A stretch of DNA of 64,000 nt from Bacteroidota bacterium (GTDB taxonomy: Bacteria > Bacteroidota > Bacteroidia > Flavobacteriales > Weeksellaceae). Shown here one piece after another: positions 23,135 through 30,582 of this stretch (positions are counted from its first letter, which is position 1; each line of letters starts with the position of its first letter). The DNA is taken from assembly GCA_023393915.1 (NCBI GenBank), contig JAEXBS010000058.1, positions 81,265 to 145,264 on the forward strand, written 5' to 3'. The notes below the pieces were generated by a model. It was not told the DNA's origin. It saw only the letters and a list, made by a program, of their open reading frames with translations, and ran no database searches. The position numbers and the translations under genes are program-made.

Positions 23135-24166
23135 ATGTTAAAATCGCTTTTCCACTGGAAGGTTCTTTTGAATATCGCATTGGCTGCCATCGTATTTTTA
23201 GGCCTAGTTTGGCTTACTTTCCGTTGGTTGGAGCTTCATACGCAGCACGGGAAAGAAATTCCAGTACCCAACGTAGTAAACCTATCGGTTCATAGAGCTA
23301 TTGAAGTGCTCGACGATTCAGGATTACAATACGAAGTGGATAGTTTTAAGTTTGATCCCAAGTTCAAGCCTTTTCAAGTACTTCAAATCTATCCTGCAGC
23401 AGGTTCAAGAGTGAAGGGCGGAAGAGCTATATTACTAAAAGTGAACCCAAGAACCTATGCTCCTGTACAAGTTCCTGATATTCTTGACCGTTATAAAGGT
23501 CTTGCCTTTAGACAGCTCGAATCCATTGGACTGAAAGTGGGAGATACGATTTACGAACCGAACATTCAAAGAGACGCGGTTATTCGTATGCAATTAGGAG
23601 GTACGATATTAAAACCTGGAACGAAACTTCCTCGTTTTTCAACTATTGATTTAGTCATTGGAACTGGACCTAAAAGAAATGTAACCGTACCTAATCTCGT
23701 AGGGCTAACAGTTCAAGAGGCTCGCGCCGTTGTTTCCAATAATCTTTTCGAAATTGGACTCATCGAACATGAGGACGGAAAAGGAGATTTATCGGATATT
23801 GTCTACTATCAAGATCCGGAGGGAGGTGCTATAAGAGATCAAGGAATGCAAATTGATCTTTGGGCTTCCAAGAAAATTCCGGCTCAGATGATGGATCGTA
23901 TTGCTCAGCTTAATAGAATTTACCGCATTCAGATTGACCCACTACCTTCTAATCATCAGTGGGAAGAGATGCCGCCGGTAGAAGAACCTGTAATGCCTCA
24001 GCCAAGTACTCCTAAAGGAGAAGCAAAACCGGGCGCTACTCCAGTCAATAAAGAGCAAGAAACGAAGAAAGAATCGAGCAAGTCCAAAGAAAAAGCTCCA
24101 GCGGAATCGGGTTCAAAAACTGAAGAGGCTGCCAAGCCTAAAGCTCGAAAAGTGATCGTTGAGTAA
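23135..24166 (+). CDS. PASTA domain membrane protein
   Basis: A 343-residue protein with a single N-terminal membrane helix (about 9-31) and three PASTA domains in the periplasm (about 45-110, 112-180 and 184-255), beginning VPNVVNLSVHRAIEVL, VPDILDRYKGLAFRQL and VPNLVGLTVQEARAVV. A low-complexity tail rich in Pro, Lys, Glu and Ser (about 280-343) follows. PASTA domains usually sense peptidoglycan fragments, but no kinase or transpeptidase domain is attached. It lies divergent from ddl and before rluD, next to cell-wall genes (ddl, murI), fitting a peptidoglycan role. Confidence 0.9.
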   Translation: MLKSLFHWKVLLNIALAAIVFLGLVWLTFRWLELHTQHGKEIPVPNVVNLSVHRAIEVLDDSGLQYEVDSFKFDPKFKPFQVLQIYPAAGSRVKGGRAILLKVNPRTYAPVQVPDILDRYKGLAFRQLESIGLKVGDTIYEPNIQRDAVIRMQLGGTILKPGTKLPRFSTIDLVIGTGPKRNVTVPNLVGLTVQEARAVVSNNLFEIGLIEHEDGKGDLSDIVYYQDPEGGAIRDQGMQIDLWASKKIPAQMMDRIAQLNRIYRIQIDPLPSNHQWEEMPPVEEPVMPQPSTPKGEAKPGATPVNKEQETKKESSKSKEKAPAESGSKTEEAAKPKARKVIVE

Positions 24167-24200
24167 AAAGGATTAAGAAACAAGGTTCTTTTCCTTTTTT
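24166..24200 (+). terminator. Terminator after the PASTA protein gene
   Basis: AAAAGG/CCTTTT encloses AAGAA/TTCTT with a 6-nt loop, followed by T residues. Confidence 0.5.
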
Positions 24201-24236
24201 CAAATCGCTGTTCTTTAGCTTAATTTGTATAATTCC

Positions 24237-25319
24237 ATGGATTCTAATAACTCAATGTATGACGACCAAGAGGAACTACTCGATGAGAGTTTTGGTTCCC
24301 AAGAAGAAGGAGGAGAACAAGAGGCCGAGGGACTCTATGAGCATTTAAATATGACCGTAGACAAAGGACAAGAGCCTTTGCGAATTGATAAGTACTTACT
24401 TATTTTCAGACAAAATTCTTCTAGAAATAAAATTTCACAAACCTGTCGGGCTGGTAACGTAAGAGTTAACGGACGGAGTGTAAAGCAAAACTATAAAGTA
24501 AAGCCTGGAGATCAAATCTCCGTGCTTCTAACTCGCCCTCCTAGGGAAAATGTAATTGTACCACAGGACATTCCTATCCAAATTGTCTACGAAGATGATG
24601 AGGTTCTAGTAGTGGATAAGCAAGCAGGCATGGTGGTCCATCCCGGCCACGGAAACTGGGACTCCACCCTGGTGAATGCCTTAGCGTTTCATTTTGAAAA
24701 AACGGGTCAGAAATCGGATTTAGATCGAGTAGGACTAGTCCATCGCATCGATAAGGATACCTCGGGGCTATTAGTTATCGCCAAGTCGGAGTATGCCTTA
24801 AGTTTTTTAGCACGCCAGTTTTTCGAAAGAAAAACCGAAAGGAGGTACTGGGCTTTTGTCTGGGGTAATATTGAACAAGACGAAGGAACCATCCGGGGGC
24901 ATATTGGAAGAAATCCCAAGAACCGCATGCAAATGACTGTTTTTGAGGACGGAAGTGAAGGGAAGCACGCTGTGACCCACTACAAAGTCATTGAGCGGTT
25001 TCGTCATATGACCTGGGTAGAATGCAAATTAGAAACGGGCCGTACCCACCAAATTAGAGCTCATTTTAAACATATCGGTCATACGCTTTTTAATGACGAA
25101 AGGTACGAAGGCCATACCGCGCTTAGAGGAGTGAATCTACCCAAGTACAAGCAGTTTATAAATAATGTTTTTGAGCTTTTGCCTCGTCATGCGCTCCATG
25201 CCCATACTTTAGGGTTTATTCATCCTACAACAAAAAAACCATTGCACTTTGAGAGTCCAATGCCAAAGGATATGAAGGAAGCTTTAGAGAAGTGGAAGAC
25301 TTATCTTGAATATAATTGA
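24237..25319 (+). CDS. rluD: 23S rRNA pseudouridine synthase (RluD type)
   Basis: Makes pseudouridine in 23S rRNA. After an acidic N-terminal tail (residues 1-30) comes an S4-like RNA-binding domain (about 40-95, with RAGNVRVNGRSVKQNYKVKPGD), then the catalytic domain with HRIDKDTSGLLVIAKS, where Asp is the catalytic residue, and GRTHQIRAH. I start at ATG 24237; the longer frame from TTG 24225 begins within the promoter-like TTAATTTG. At 360 residues it is slightly longer than E. coli RluD because of the acidic tail. Followed closely by hemW. Confidence 0.92.
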   Translation: MDSNNSMYDDQEELLDESFGSQEEGGEQEAEGLYEHLNMTVDKGQEPLRIDKYLLIFRQNSSRNKISQTCRAGNVRVNGRSVKQNYKVKPGDQISVLLTRPPRENVIVPQDIPIQIVYEDDEVLVVDKQAGMVVHPGHGNWDSTLVNALAFHFEKTGQKSDLDRVGLVHRIDKDTSGLLVIAKSEYALSFLARQFFERKTERRYWAFVWGNIEQDEGTIRGHIGRNPKNRMQMTVFEDGSEGKHAVTHYKVIERFRHMTWVECKLETGRTHQIRAHFKHIGHTLFNDERYEGHTALRGVNLPKYKQFINNVFELLPRHALHAHTLGFIHPTTKKPLHFESPMPKDMKEALEKWKTYLEYN

Positions 25320-25333
25320 TAAGAAATTCGACC

Positions 25334-26458
25334 ATGATTTATATTCACGTTCCTTTCTGTAAACAAAAGTGCAGCTATTGTAATTTTCATTTTTCAACTT
25401 CCTTAGCCCAAAGTGATTTAATGGCGGAGGCAATTAGAAAGGAGCTGGCCTTAAGAGAAAAGGAATTAGAAACTAGAGCTCTAAGTTCCATTTATTTCGG
25501 AGGAGGTACTCCTTCTCTTTGGTCGGTAGACACATTGAAGCGAATACTAGAGGATACCCAAAAGTATTTTGATTGGAAAGAGGATATCGAAATTACTCTA
25601 GAAGCCAATCCGGATGATTTGTCAAGTTCATTTCTTAAGGAATTGCAATCCTCAGCGTTTAATAGGCTATCCATTGGGACTCAAAGTTTTTATGAGCCGG
25701 ATTTACTACTTATGAACCGGGCGCACTCTTCTATGGAGGCAGAAGACTCCATCAAAAGAAGTCAAGATTTTGGATTTGAAAACATAAGTATTGATCTAAT
25801 TTATGGATCTCCGCGCTCGGGAAAAGAGGTATGGAAAGAAAATTTAGCGAAAGCTTTACTGCTTGAGGTTCCACACATCTCTGCGTACGCTTTAACCGTT
25901 GAGCCAAATACTGCTTTAAATCATTGGGTTAAAGAAAAAAAGGTTGCAGGTCCAGATGAGTCTTTGCAGAATGAAGAATTTCATTATATGGCGGAGTTTC
26001 TACCCCTGAATGGACTTGAGCATTATGAGATCTCTAATTTTGCCAAAAAAGGCTTTGAGTCCAGGCACAACTCCTCTTATTGGAGAGGTAGAGAATATTT
26101 AGGACTTGGTCCTTCGGCCCATTCTTTTAATGGAAAAAATAAAAGAAGTTGGAATGTACCGAACAACACCAAATACCTCAAGGCCATAGAACAGGGCCTT
26201 CTTCCAAGAGAACAGGAAGCACTTTCAGAAAAAGAGCTCTATAACGAAAGAATTATGATTGGTCTTAGGACCCGAGAAGGAGTGGATTTAGAAAGTTTAC
26301 TTAAAGAATTTTCTTCTCCAATTATAGAATATTTCCAGAAAGAAAGTCGATTAAAAATCGAAGTGGGACTTTTAGAAATTAAAGAGAATAAACTTATAAT
26401 TCCTAAAGAACATTGGTTTTTATCGGACGGAATTGCTTCGGATTTGTTCGCTCTTTAA
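25334..26458 (+). CDS. hemW: Radical SAM heme chaperone HemW
   Basis: HemW binds heme and delivers it to respiratory enzymes; older annotations call it HemN-like coproporphyrinogen oxidase. The 4Fe-4S motif CxxxCxxC is in HVPFCKQKCSYCNFHF (near residue 9-16 from the chosen start), followed by FGGGTPSLW and a typical C-terminal HemN_C region. The ATG at 25334 gives the usual MIYIHVPFC start; a longer TTG frame from 25316 overlaps the rluD stop. HemN has an extra Cys directly after the cluster motif; here it is Asn-Phe, as in HemW. Confidence 0.9.
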   Translation: MIYIHVPFCKQKCSYCNFHFSTSLAQSDLMAEAIRKELALREKELETRALSSIYFGGGTPSLWSVDTLKRILEDTQKYFDWKEDIEITLEANPDDLSSSFLKELQSSAFNRLSIGTQSFYEPDLLLMNRAHSSMEAEDSIKRSQDFGFENISIDLIYGSPRSGKEVWKENLAKALLLEVPHISAYALTVEPNTALNHWVKEKKVAGPDESLQNEEFHYMAEFLPLNGLEHYEISNFAKKGFESRHNSSYWRGREYLGLGPSAHSFNGKNKRSWNVPNNTKYLKAIEQGLLPREQEALSEKELYNERIMIGLRTREGVDLESLLKEFSSPIIEYFQKESRLKIEVGLLEIKENKLIIPKEHWFLSDGIASDLFAL

Positions 26459-26489
26459 TAGCAATATTTCGAAACAGCTTCAAATTGCT

Positions 26490-26497
26490 TAAATTTG
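26490..26497 (+). promoter_or_regulatory. -7 promoter element of murI
   Basis: TAAATTTG matches TAnnTTTG; TTTC at 26467-26470 with a 19-bp spacer may be the -33 element. The box contains the TTG at 26495 that begins the longest frame, which rules against that start. Confidence 0.55.
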
Positions 26498-26512
26498 TCA
26501 CAAAGTTCAGGA

Positions 26513-27352
26513 TTGAAAAAGAAAAAGCCCGATTATTCCCACTTAACTCCCGACCAACCCATTGGAATCTTTGATTCTGGAGTAGGCGGACTCACTGTAG
26601 CTCGAGAAATTAGAAAACTGCTCCCAAGAGAGAATTTCGTTTATTTCGGAGATACCAAACACTTGCCCTATGGAGAAAAATCGCCTGAGGCTATCAAAGG
26701 GTATTGTGAGAAAATCACTCGGTTTCTGTTGGAGAGTAATTGCAAGGCTATAGTTATTGCCTGTAATTCTGCTACCGCTAATGCGATTAAAGAAATCCTA
26801 GCGATTGTTGATAATAAAGTACCAGTTATAGATGTGATCTCTCCTGTGGCCGAGAAAGTAGCTTTTGAAATCCATAATAACGTGGGAGTTATAGCAACAA
26901 AAGCAACGGTGAATTCTGGGATTTATAAAAGAAGCATTCGACGTCACAACCGGTACATTCAAGTCGATGAACTAGCGACCCCGCTGATGGTTCCCGCCAT
27001 AGAGGAGGGATTTAGAAACCATCCCATCACTAATGCCATTATTTATAACTACTTAAGTCATCCAAAGCTACGCAATATTGAAACCCTTATTTTGGGGTGT
27101 ACCCACTATCCGCTATTAATCGATGAAATCAAGCAGTTTTACGGAAATCGAGTTCGAGTAATTGACTCGGCTAGTATCGTTGCAGGAAGTTTAAAGATGG
27201 TTTTAGAGCAGCACGGACTATTAAATACACAAAACTTAGTTCCACTTTATCAATTCTTTGTTTCGGATTTAACGAAGAATTTTGATAAAATATCTAGAAA
27301 AATTTTCGGTCCGGGGATCCATTTGGAGCTCAAAAGTCTGGAGCATTACTAA
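26513..27352 (+). CDS. murI: Glutamate racemase
   Basis: Interconverts L- and D-glutamate for peptidoglycan. Motifs: GIFDSGVGGLTVAREI at the N-terminus, VIACNSATANA with one catalytic Cys and LGCTHYPLL with the other. I prefer TTG 26513, giving MKKKKPDYSHL, because the upstream TTG at 26495 lies in the promoter box TAAATTTG. The 279-residue length fits the family. The stop codon overlaps the convergent rsmD stop by 4 nt (CTAA), with no room for a terminator. Confidence 0.94.
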   Translation: MKKKKPDYSHLTPDQPIGIFDSGVGGLTVAREIRKLLPRENFVYFGDTKHLPYGEKSPEAIKGYCEKITRFLLESNCKAIVIACNSATANAIKEILAIVDNKVPVIDVISPVAEKVAFEIHNNVGVIATKATVNSGIYKRSIRRHNRYIQVDELATPLMVPAIEEGFRNHPITNAIIYNYLSHPKLRNIETLILGCTHYPLLIDEIKQFYGNRVRVIDSASIVAGSLKMVLEQHGLLNTQNLVPLYQFFVSDLTKNFDKISRKIFGPGIHLELKSLEHY

Positions 27353-27930
27353 AGCTCCTGTTCTTCGATATTATTTTCTTGCGATTCAAAAAAGGAAAAA
27401 CTGATGTTTCCATACTTTCTTGTTTGCACAAGTTTTGGGTGAGCGAGTTTCATTCTACTTTGGTGTTCCAAAACAAAAATGCCCTGAGTTGAAAGGAAAT
27501 TTCCAGAAAGTACTAAGTTGATGAGCTCTTGGTATTTTTTTTCTTCTGTTGAATCAAAGGGTGCGTCAGCAAAAATAAGATCGTAAGAGGATTTATTTCT
27601 TTGCTTTTTTAAATAGTCATAAACATCGGCTCTTTGAACATTGATCTGAAGGGCCATATCCAGCTCGGCTGCCGTTGATAATATAAAGCTGCAATGTTTG
27701 GGGTTGAGTTCTACGCTGGTAATGTCTTGGCAATACCTAGAGGCCAGTTCAAGGGAAATAGAACCGATTCCCGCAAAAAGATCCAAAACCTTAATGGACT
27801 CCAAATCCAGTCGGTGTTCTAGAATACTCATCAGTGCTTCTTTTGCGAAATCCGTGGTGGGACGAACGTCAAAGTGCTTAGGTGCGGAGATTTTTTTGCC
27901 CTTCCAACGGCCGGAGATGATTCGAAACAT
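27349..27930 (-). CDS. rsmD: 16S rRNA (guanine966-N2)-methyltransferase
   Basis: Methylates G966 of 16S rRNA using S-adenosylmethionine. The N-terminus FRIISGRWKGKKISAP...VRPTTDFAKEAL is characteristic, followed by SAM motif DLFAGIGSISLELASR (about 49-64). The catalytic motif IV reads DAPF (in FADAPFDS, about 120), whereas RsmD proteins usually have DPPY or DPPF; the first Pro is replaced by Ala. The protein has 193 residues, normal length. It follows a DUF3822 gene by 12 nt on the same strand, a common Bacteroidota pairing. Confidence 0.9.
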   Translation of the reverse strand: MFRIISGRWKGKKISAPKHFDVRPTTDFAKEALMSILEHRLDLESIKVLDLFAGIGSISLELASRYCQDITSVELNPKHCSFILSTAAELDMALQINVQRADVYDYLKKQRNKSSYDLIFADAPFDSTEEKKYQELINLVLSGNFLSTQGIFVLEHQSRMKLAHPKLVQTRKYGNISFSFFESQENNIEEQEL

Positions 27931-27942
27931 GTCAGAGAGTAT

Positions 27943-28656
27943 TTAATTGAGGATAAAATTCTTCTTCGGAATATTATCGTATTGGATTTTAAGATGGGAT
28001 GCGAATTTGTTTAATTCTGAAATAAACGTTTCGTTCTCCGCCGTTGCTCCATAGATATGAAACCGGGTATCACGGAGCGGAAAATCGAGTTTACTTAAAG
28101 TAAAGAGTATAAAATAGAGAAAATCTACTTCTGAATGAAGATCTAAGTGGTTGTATAGTTTTACTTTCCTTTTCTCAAAAACAAAAAATTCACATTGTTC
28201 ATTAAGTAAATGTATGTGTACTTCTTTGTCTTTTTTGGGTGATATTTTGCTTAAAAATTTACTTCCCGAAAAGTCAAACCGGCTGGGTCTTTTTCCTTGT
28301 TTTAAGAGTTGATAAAGGGATTTTGGAAACGTATAGTAAAACTGAACTTCAAATTTAGGATTGATCGAGAGCATTAACTCTTCTTTAGATTCATCAAGAG
28401 AGGCATTGTACTGAATTAAAGTACCCCCTAATTCATGCTCTTTAAATCCTTCAGGCATCAAGCTAAAATGATTGAAGGCCGAATAAACTTCAATACTACG
28501 GAACGGTTTTTCCAGAATTTTTTCAAGATAAGACTCAAAAAAGTCCTTAGAAGCCTCTTCTTCTTTAATGAATCGGTTTTCTTCTACTACCGATTTTCCT
28601 TGAAGGATTTGATAATGAAGGGACTGCTGAGTAAAAAGTAGTTTTAATTGTTCCAT
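27943..28656 (-). CDS. DUF3822 family protein
   Basis: A 237-residue protein that I assign to DUF3822, a Bacteroidota family of unknown function typically encoded directly before rsmD, as here. The C-terminal half, with segments HLDLHSEVDFLYFILFTLSKLDF and FHIYGATAENETFISELNKF, resembles actin/ASKHA-fold proteins such as pilus assembly protein PilM in outline, but I see no sure ATP site. The start is ATG 28656; the longer TTG frame from 28671 begins inside the promoter box TAAATTTG (28678-28671). No signal peptide. Confidence 0.85.
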   Translation of the reverse strand: MEQLKLLFTQQSLHYQILQGKSVVEENRFIKEEEASKDFFESYLEKILEKPFRSIEVYSAFNHFSLMPEGFKEHELGGTLIQYNASLDESKEELMLSINPKFEVQFYYTFPKSLYQLLKQGKRPSRFDFSGSKFLSKISPKKDKEVHIHLLNEQCEFFVFEKRKVKLYNHLDLHSEVDFLYFILFTLSKLDFPLRDTRFHIYGATAENETFISELNKFASHLKIQYDNIPKKNFILN

Positions 28657-28670
28657 AGCAAATGAATCCA

Positions 28671-28678
28671 CAAATTTA
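28671..28678 (-). promoter_or_regulatory. -7 promoter element of DUF3822-rsmD
   Basis: On the minus strand TAAATTTG matches TAnnTTTG, 14 nt before the chosen ATG at 28656. Confidence 0.5.
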
Positions 28679-28730
28679 AAAATTATATCGGTGTGGAAAA
28701 ACTCAAATTTGGGGCCTTGATTTTTTTGAC

Positions 28731-29225
28731 TTAACGGAAATACACCAATATACTTGCAGACTCTTCTTTTAGTAGCTCGGTATGACGGTACTCGATTCCA
28801 CCTTGTTCTTCAAGGATGGAGATGACAAAATTCTGTAGAACCCCATCTCCGTGACCGTGGATGATCAAAAGTTTTTCTGATTTTACCCTTTTGCAGTATT
28901 CGATTCGTTCCAAGAGTACTTGTTTTTGTAGCAGGAGCCTTTCGTAACTTTCATAGTTTTTCGGATCTTTTACCAACTGATCAAAGTGGAGGTCTAGTAC
29001 TTGAGTGTTTTTCTTTGTTTTATTTTTTGAGACTTCTTTTTTTGAAAACTCACAAGGGATTTCAAGGGAGTCGTATAGGTAAGAAGCATCTGGCACTAAC
29101 AGGGATGCTTCAACGGTATATCCAAAACCGTGCTCGTCCTCTAAAACGATGGTTTCCCCACTTATTTTGATGATTTTTCCTTTTAAATCCTCACTTACAT
29201 GGGCTACTTTATCTCCTACTTTCAT
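28731..29225 (-). CDS. Short Smr domain protein
   Basis: A 164-residue protein. Residues 1-50 form a small beta domain (VGDKVAHVSEDLKGKIIKIS) like the KOW/SH3-type start of MutS2-related and DUF2027 proteins. Residues about 75-164 are a Smr domain with LDLHFDQLV and the catalytic-type LLIIHGHGDGVLQ. Smr domains cut branched DNA or RNA, in MutS2 linked to ribosome rescue. Bacteroidota DUF2027-Smr proteins are normally about twice as long, so this is a compact form. Its ATG overlaps the stop of the phosphoesterase gene (ATGA). Confidence 0.85.
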   Translation of the reverse strand: MKVGDKVAHVSEDLKGKIIKISGETIVLEDEHGFGYTVEASLLVPDASYLYDSLEIPCEFSKKEVSKNKTKKNTQVLDLHFDQLVKDPKNYESYERLLLQKQVLLERIEYCKRVKSEKLLIIHGHGDGVLQNFVISILEEQGGIEYRHTELLKEESASILVYFR

Positions 29226-29728
29226 CCCTTTTCTGTTTTGTCCCCAAGTTCAATGACTACTAAATTTTCAATCTCTTTCCCACTTATTTCAAAGCTCATC
29301 AAAGTTCTTTTTTGGTGCCATCCCACTTTTCCTGCTGCACCAGGGTTTAAATGGAGTAGTCCTAGGTCTTTATCCGGTAGGGCTTTTAAAATATGAGAGT
29401 GACCAGAAATAAAAAGATCGGTTTTGCTCTTACTTAGTTCTTTTAGCGCTAGTGGAGTATACTTTTTAGGATACCCTCCAATGTGAATCATCAGTACTTC
29501 AACTTCTTCACACTTAAAACGAAGTACTTCCGGAAATCTTTTTCTTATTTCTGTGGAGTCTATATTTCCGTAGACTCCTTTTAAGGGAGCTATCTTCTCT
29601 AATTCATTAATTACCAAAAGACTTCCAAAATCCCCGCAATGCCAAATTTCATCTTTTCCCTTAGCAAAATGTAGGATGCGCTCGTCCATATGGGAATGGG
29701 TATCAGAAAGTAAGAGTATCCTTTTCAA
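29222..29728 (-). CDS. YfcE-like metallophosphoesterase
   Basis: A 168-residue member of the YfcE/MJ0936 phosphodiesterase group. Metal-binding motifs: LLSDTHSH (about 5-12), WHCGDFG (about 29-35), GNID (about 54-57), IHIGGYP and SGHSHILKA (about 109-117). It starts with TTG at 29728. Members hydrolyse model phosphodiesters; the natural substrate is not known. It is cotranscribed with the short Smr gene through an ATGA overlap, and its promoter is interlocked with that of truA. Confidence 0.88.
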   Translation of the reverse strand: MKRILLLSDTHSHMDERILHFAKGKDEIWHCGDFGSLLVINELEKIAPLKGVYGNIDSTEIRKRFPEVLRFKCEEVEVLMIHIGGYPKKYTPLALKELSKSKTDLFISGHSHILKALPDKDLGLLHLNPGAAGKVGWHQKRTLMSFEISGKEIENLVVIELGDKTEKG

Positions 29729-29734
29729 AATGTT

Positions 29735-29755
29735 TATTTTTGCACTGCAAACATA
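29735..29755. promoter_or_regulatory. Interlocked divergent promoters of truA and the phosphoesterase
   Basis: The plus box TATTTTTG (29735-29742) and the minus box TATGTTTG (29755-29748) lie in the 32-nt gap between two TTG start codons. Each promoter's -33 region must lie inside the other gene's coding sequence. Confidence 0.55.
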
Positions 29756-29760
29756 CGAAT

Positions 29761-30504
29761 TTGAGATACTTTATTGAATTTTCCTACAGTGGAAAAAACT
29801 ATTTCGGCTACCAGATTCAGCCCCGAGAGATTTCTGTTCAACAGGTGCTTGAAGAAGCTTTAACGACTCTTTTAGGGGAGCGTATTTCTATTGTAGGTGC
29901 AGGGAGAACCGACACGGGAGTGCATGCTAAAAAAATGTATGCCCATTTTGATTATTCTGCTCCGATTCAAGAAGGTTTTTCTCAGCGACTCAATCGTTTT
30001 GTACCGATGGACCTCTCGATTCACCAAATTTTTGAAGTTCCCTCGACAGCCCATGCACGTTTTGATGCGCTAAGACGCTCCTATGAATACCATGTTAGTC
30101 TAAAGAAAGACCCCTTTAGTCTCGACTATGCATTGCAGCATTATAAGTATGGTCTTGATTTAGAGGCTATGAACGAGGCTGCCGCTATTTTATTAGAGTA
30201 CAAGGACTTTGCGAGTTTTTCTAAAGTAGGAGGCGACAACAAAACAACGCTCTGCGATGTCTCTTATGCGAAATGGACACAGAAAGGGGATCATTTGGTT
30301 TTCCGGATTTCAGCCAATCGATTTCTAAGGAACATGGTGCGCGCTATTGTTGGAACCCTACTGGAGGTAGGTACAGGAAAAAGAAAAGTAGAGCAGATGC
30401 ACGAAATTATTGAAAGTAAAAACCGCTCTAAGGCCGGAACCTCAGCTCCAGCGCATGGATTAATGCTTGTGGAGGTAGAGTACCCGGAGGGAATCGTTCC
30501 TTAG
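29761..30504 (+). CDS. truA: tRNA pseudouridine(38-40) synthase
   Basis: Makes pseudouridine at positions 38-40 of tRNA anticodon stems. The usual start MRYFIEFSYSGKNYFGYQ is obtained from TTG 29761; the longer frame from TTG 29740 starts in the promoter box. The catalytic Asp lies in GAGRTDTGVHA (about 44-54), and the C-terminal FLRNMVRAIVGTLLEVG is typical. At 247 residues it is of normal length. It is followed by an ABC transporter gene with its own promoter box. Confidence 0.95.
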   Translation: MRYFIEFSYSGKNYFGYQIQPREISVQQVLEEALTTLLGERISIVGAGRTDTGVHAKKMYAHFDYSAPIQEGFSQRLNRFVPMDLSIHQIFEVPSTAHARFDALRRSYEYHVSLKKDPFSLDYALQHYKYGLDLEAMNEAAAILLEYKDFASFSKVGGDNKTTLCDVSYAKWTQKGDHLVFRISANRFLRNMVRAIVGTLLEVGTGKRKVEQMHEIIESKNRSKAGTSAPAHGLMLVEVEYPEGIVP

Positions 30505-30533
30505 AAAAGCAGGAGAGAAGCTAAAACATTATG

Positions 30534-30541
30534 TATTTTTG
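30534..30541 (+). promoter_or_regulatory. -7 promoter element of the ABC exporter gene
   Basis: TATTTTTG matches TAnnTTTG, 41 nt before the ATG. Confidence 0.45.
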
Positions 30542-30582
30542 CAAAGGATTCAATATAAAAAAGATTAAGCGCTAGGCTCAAA

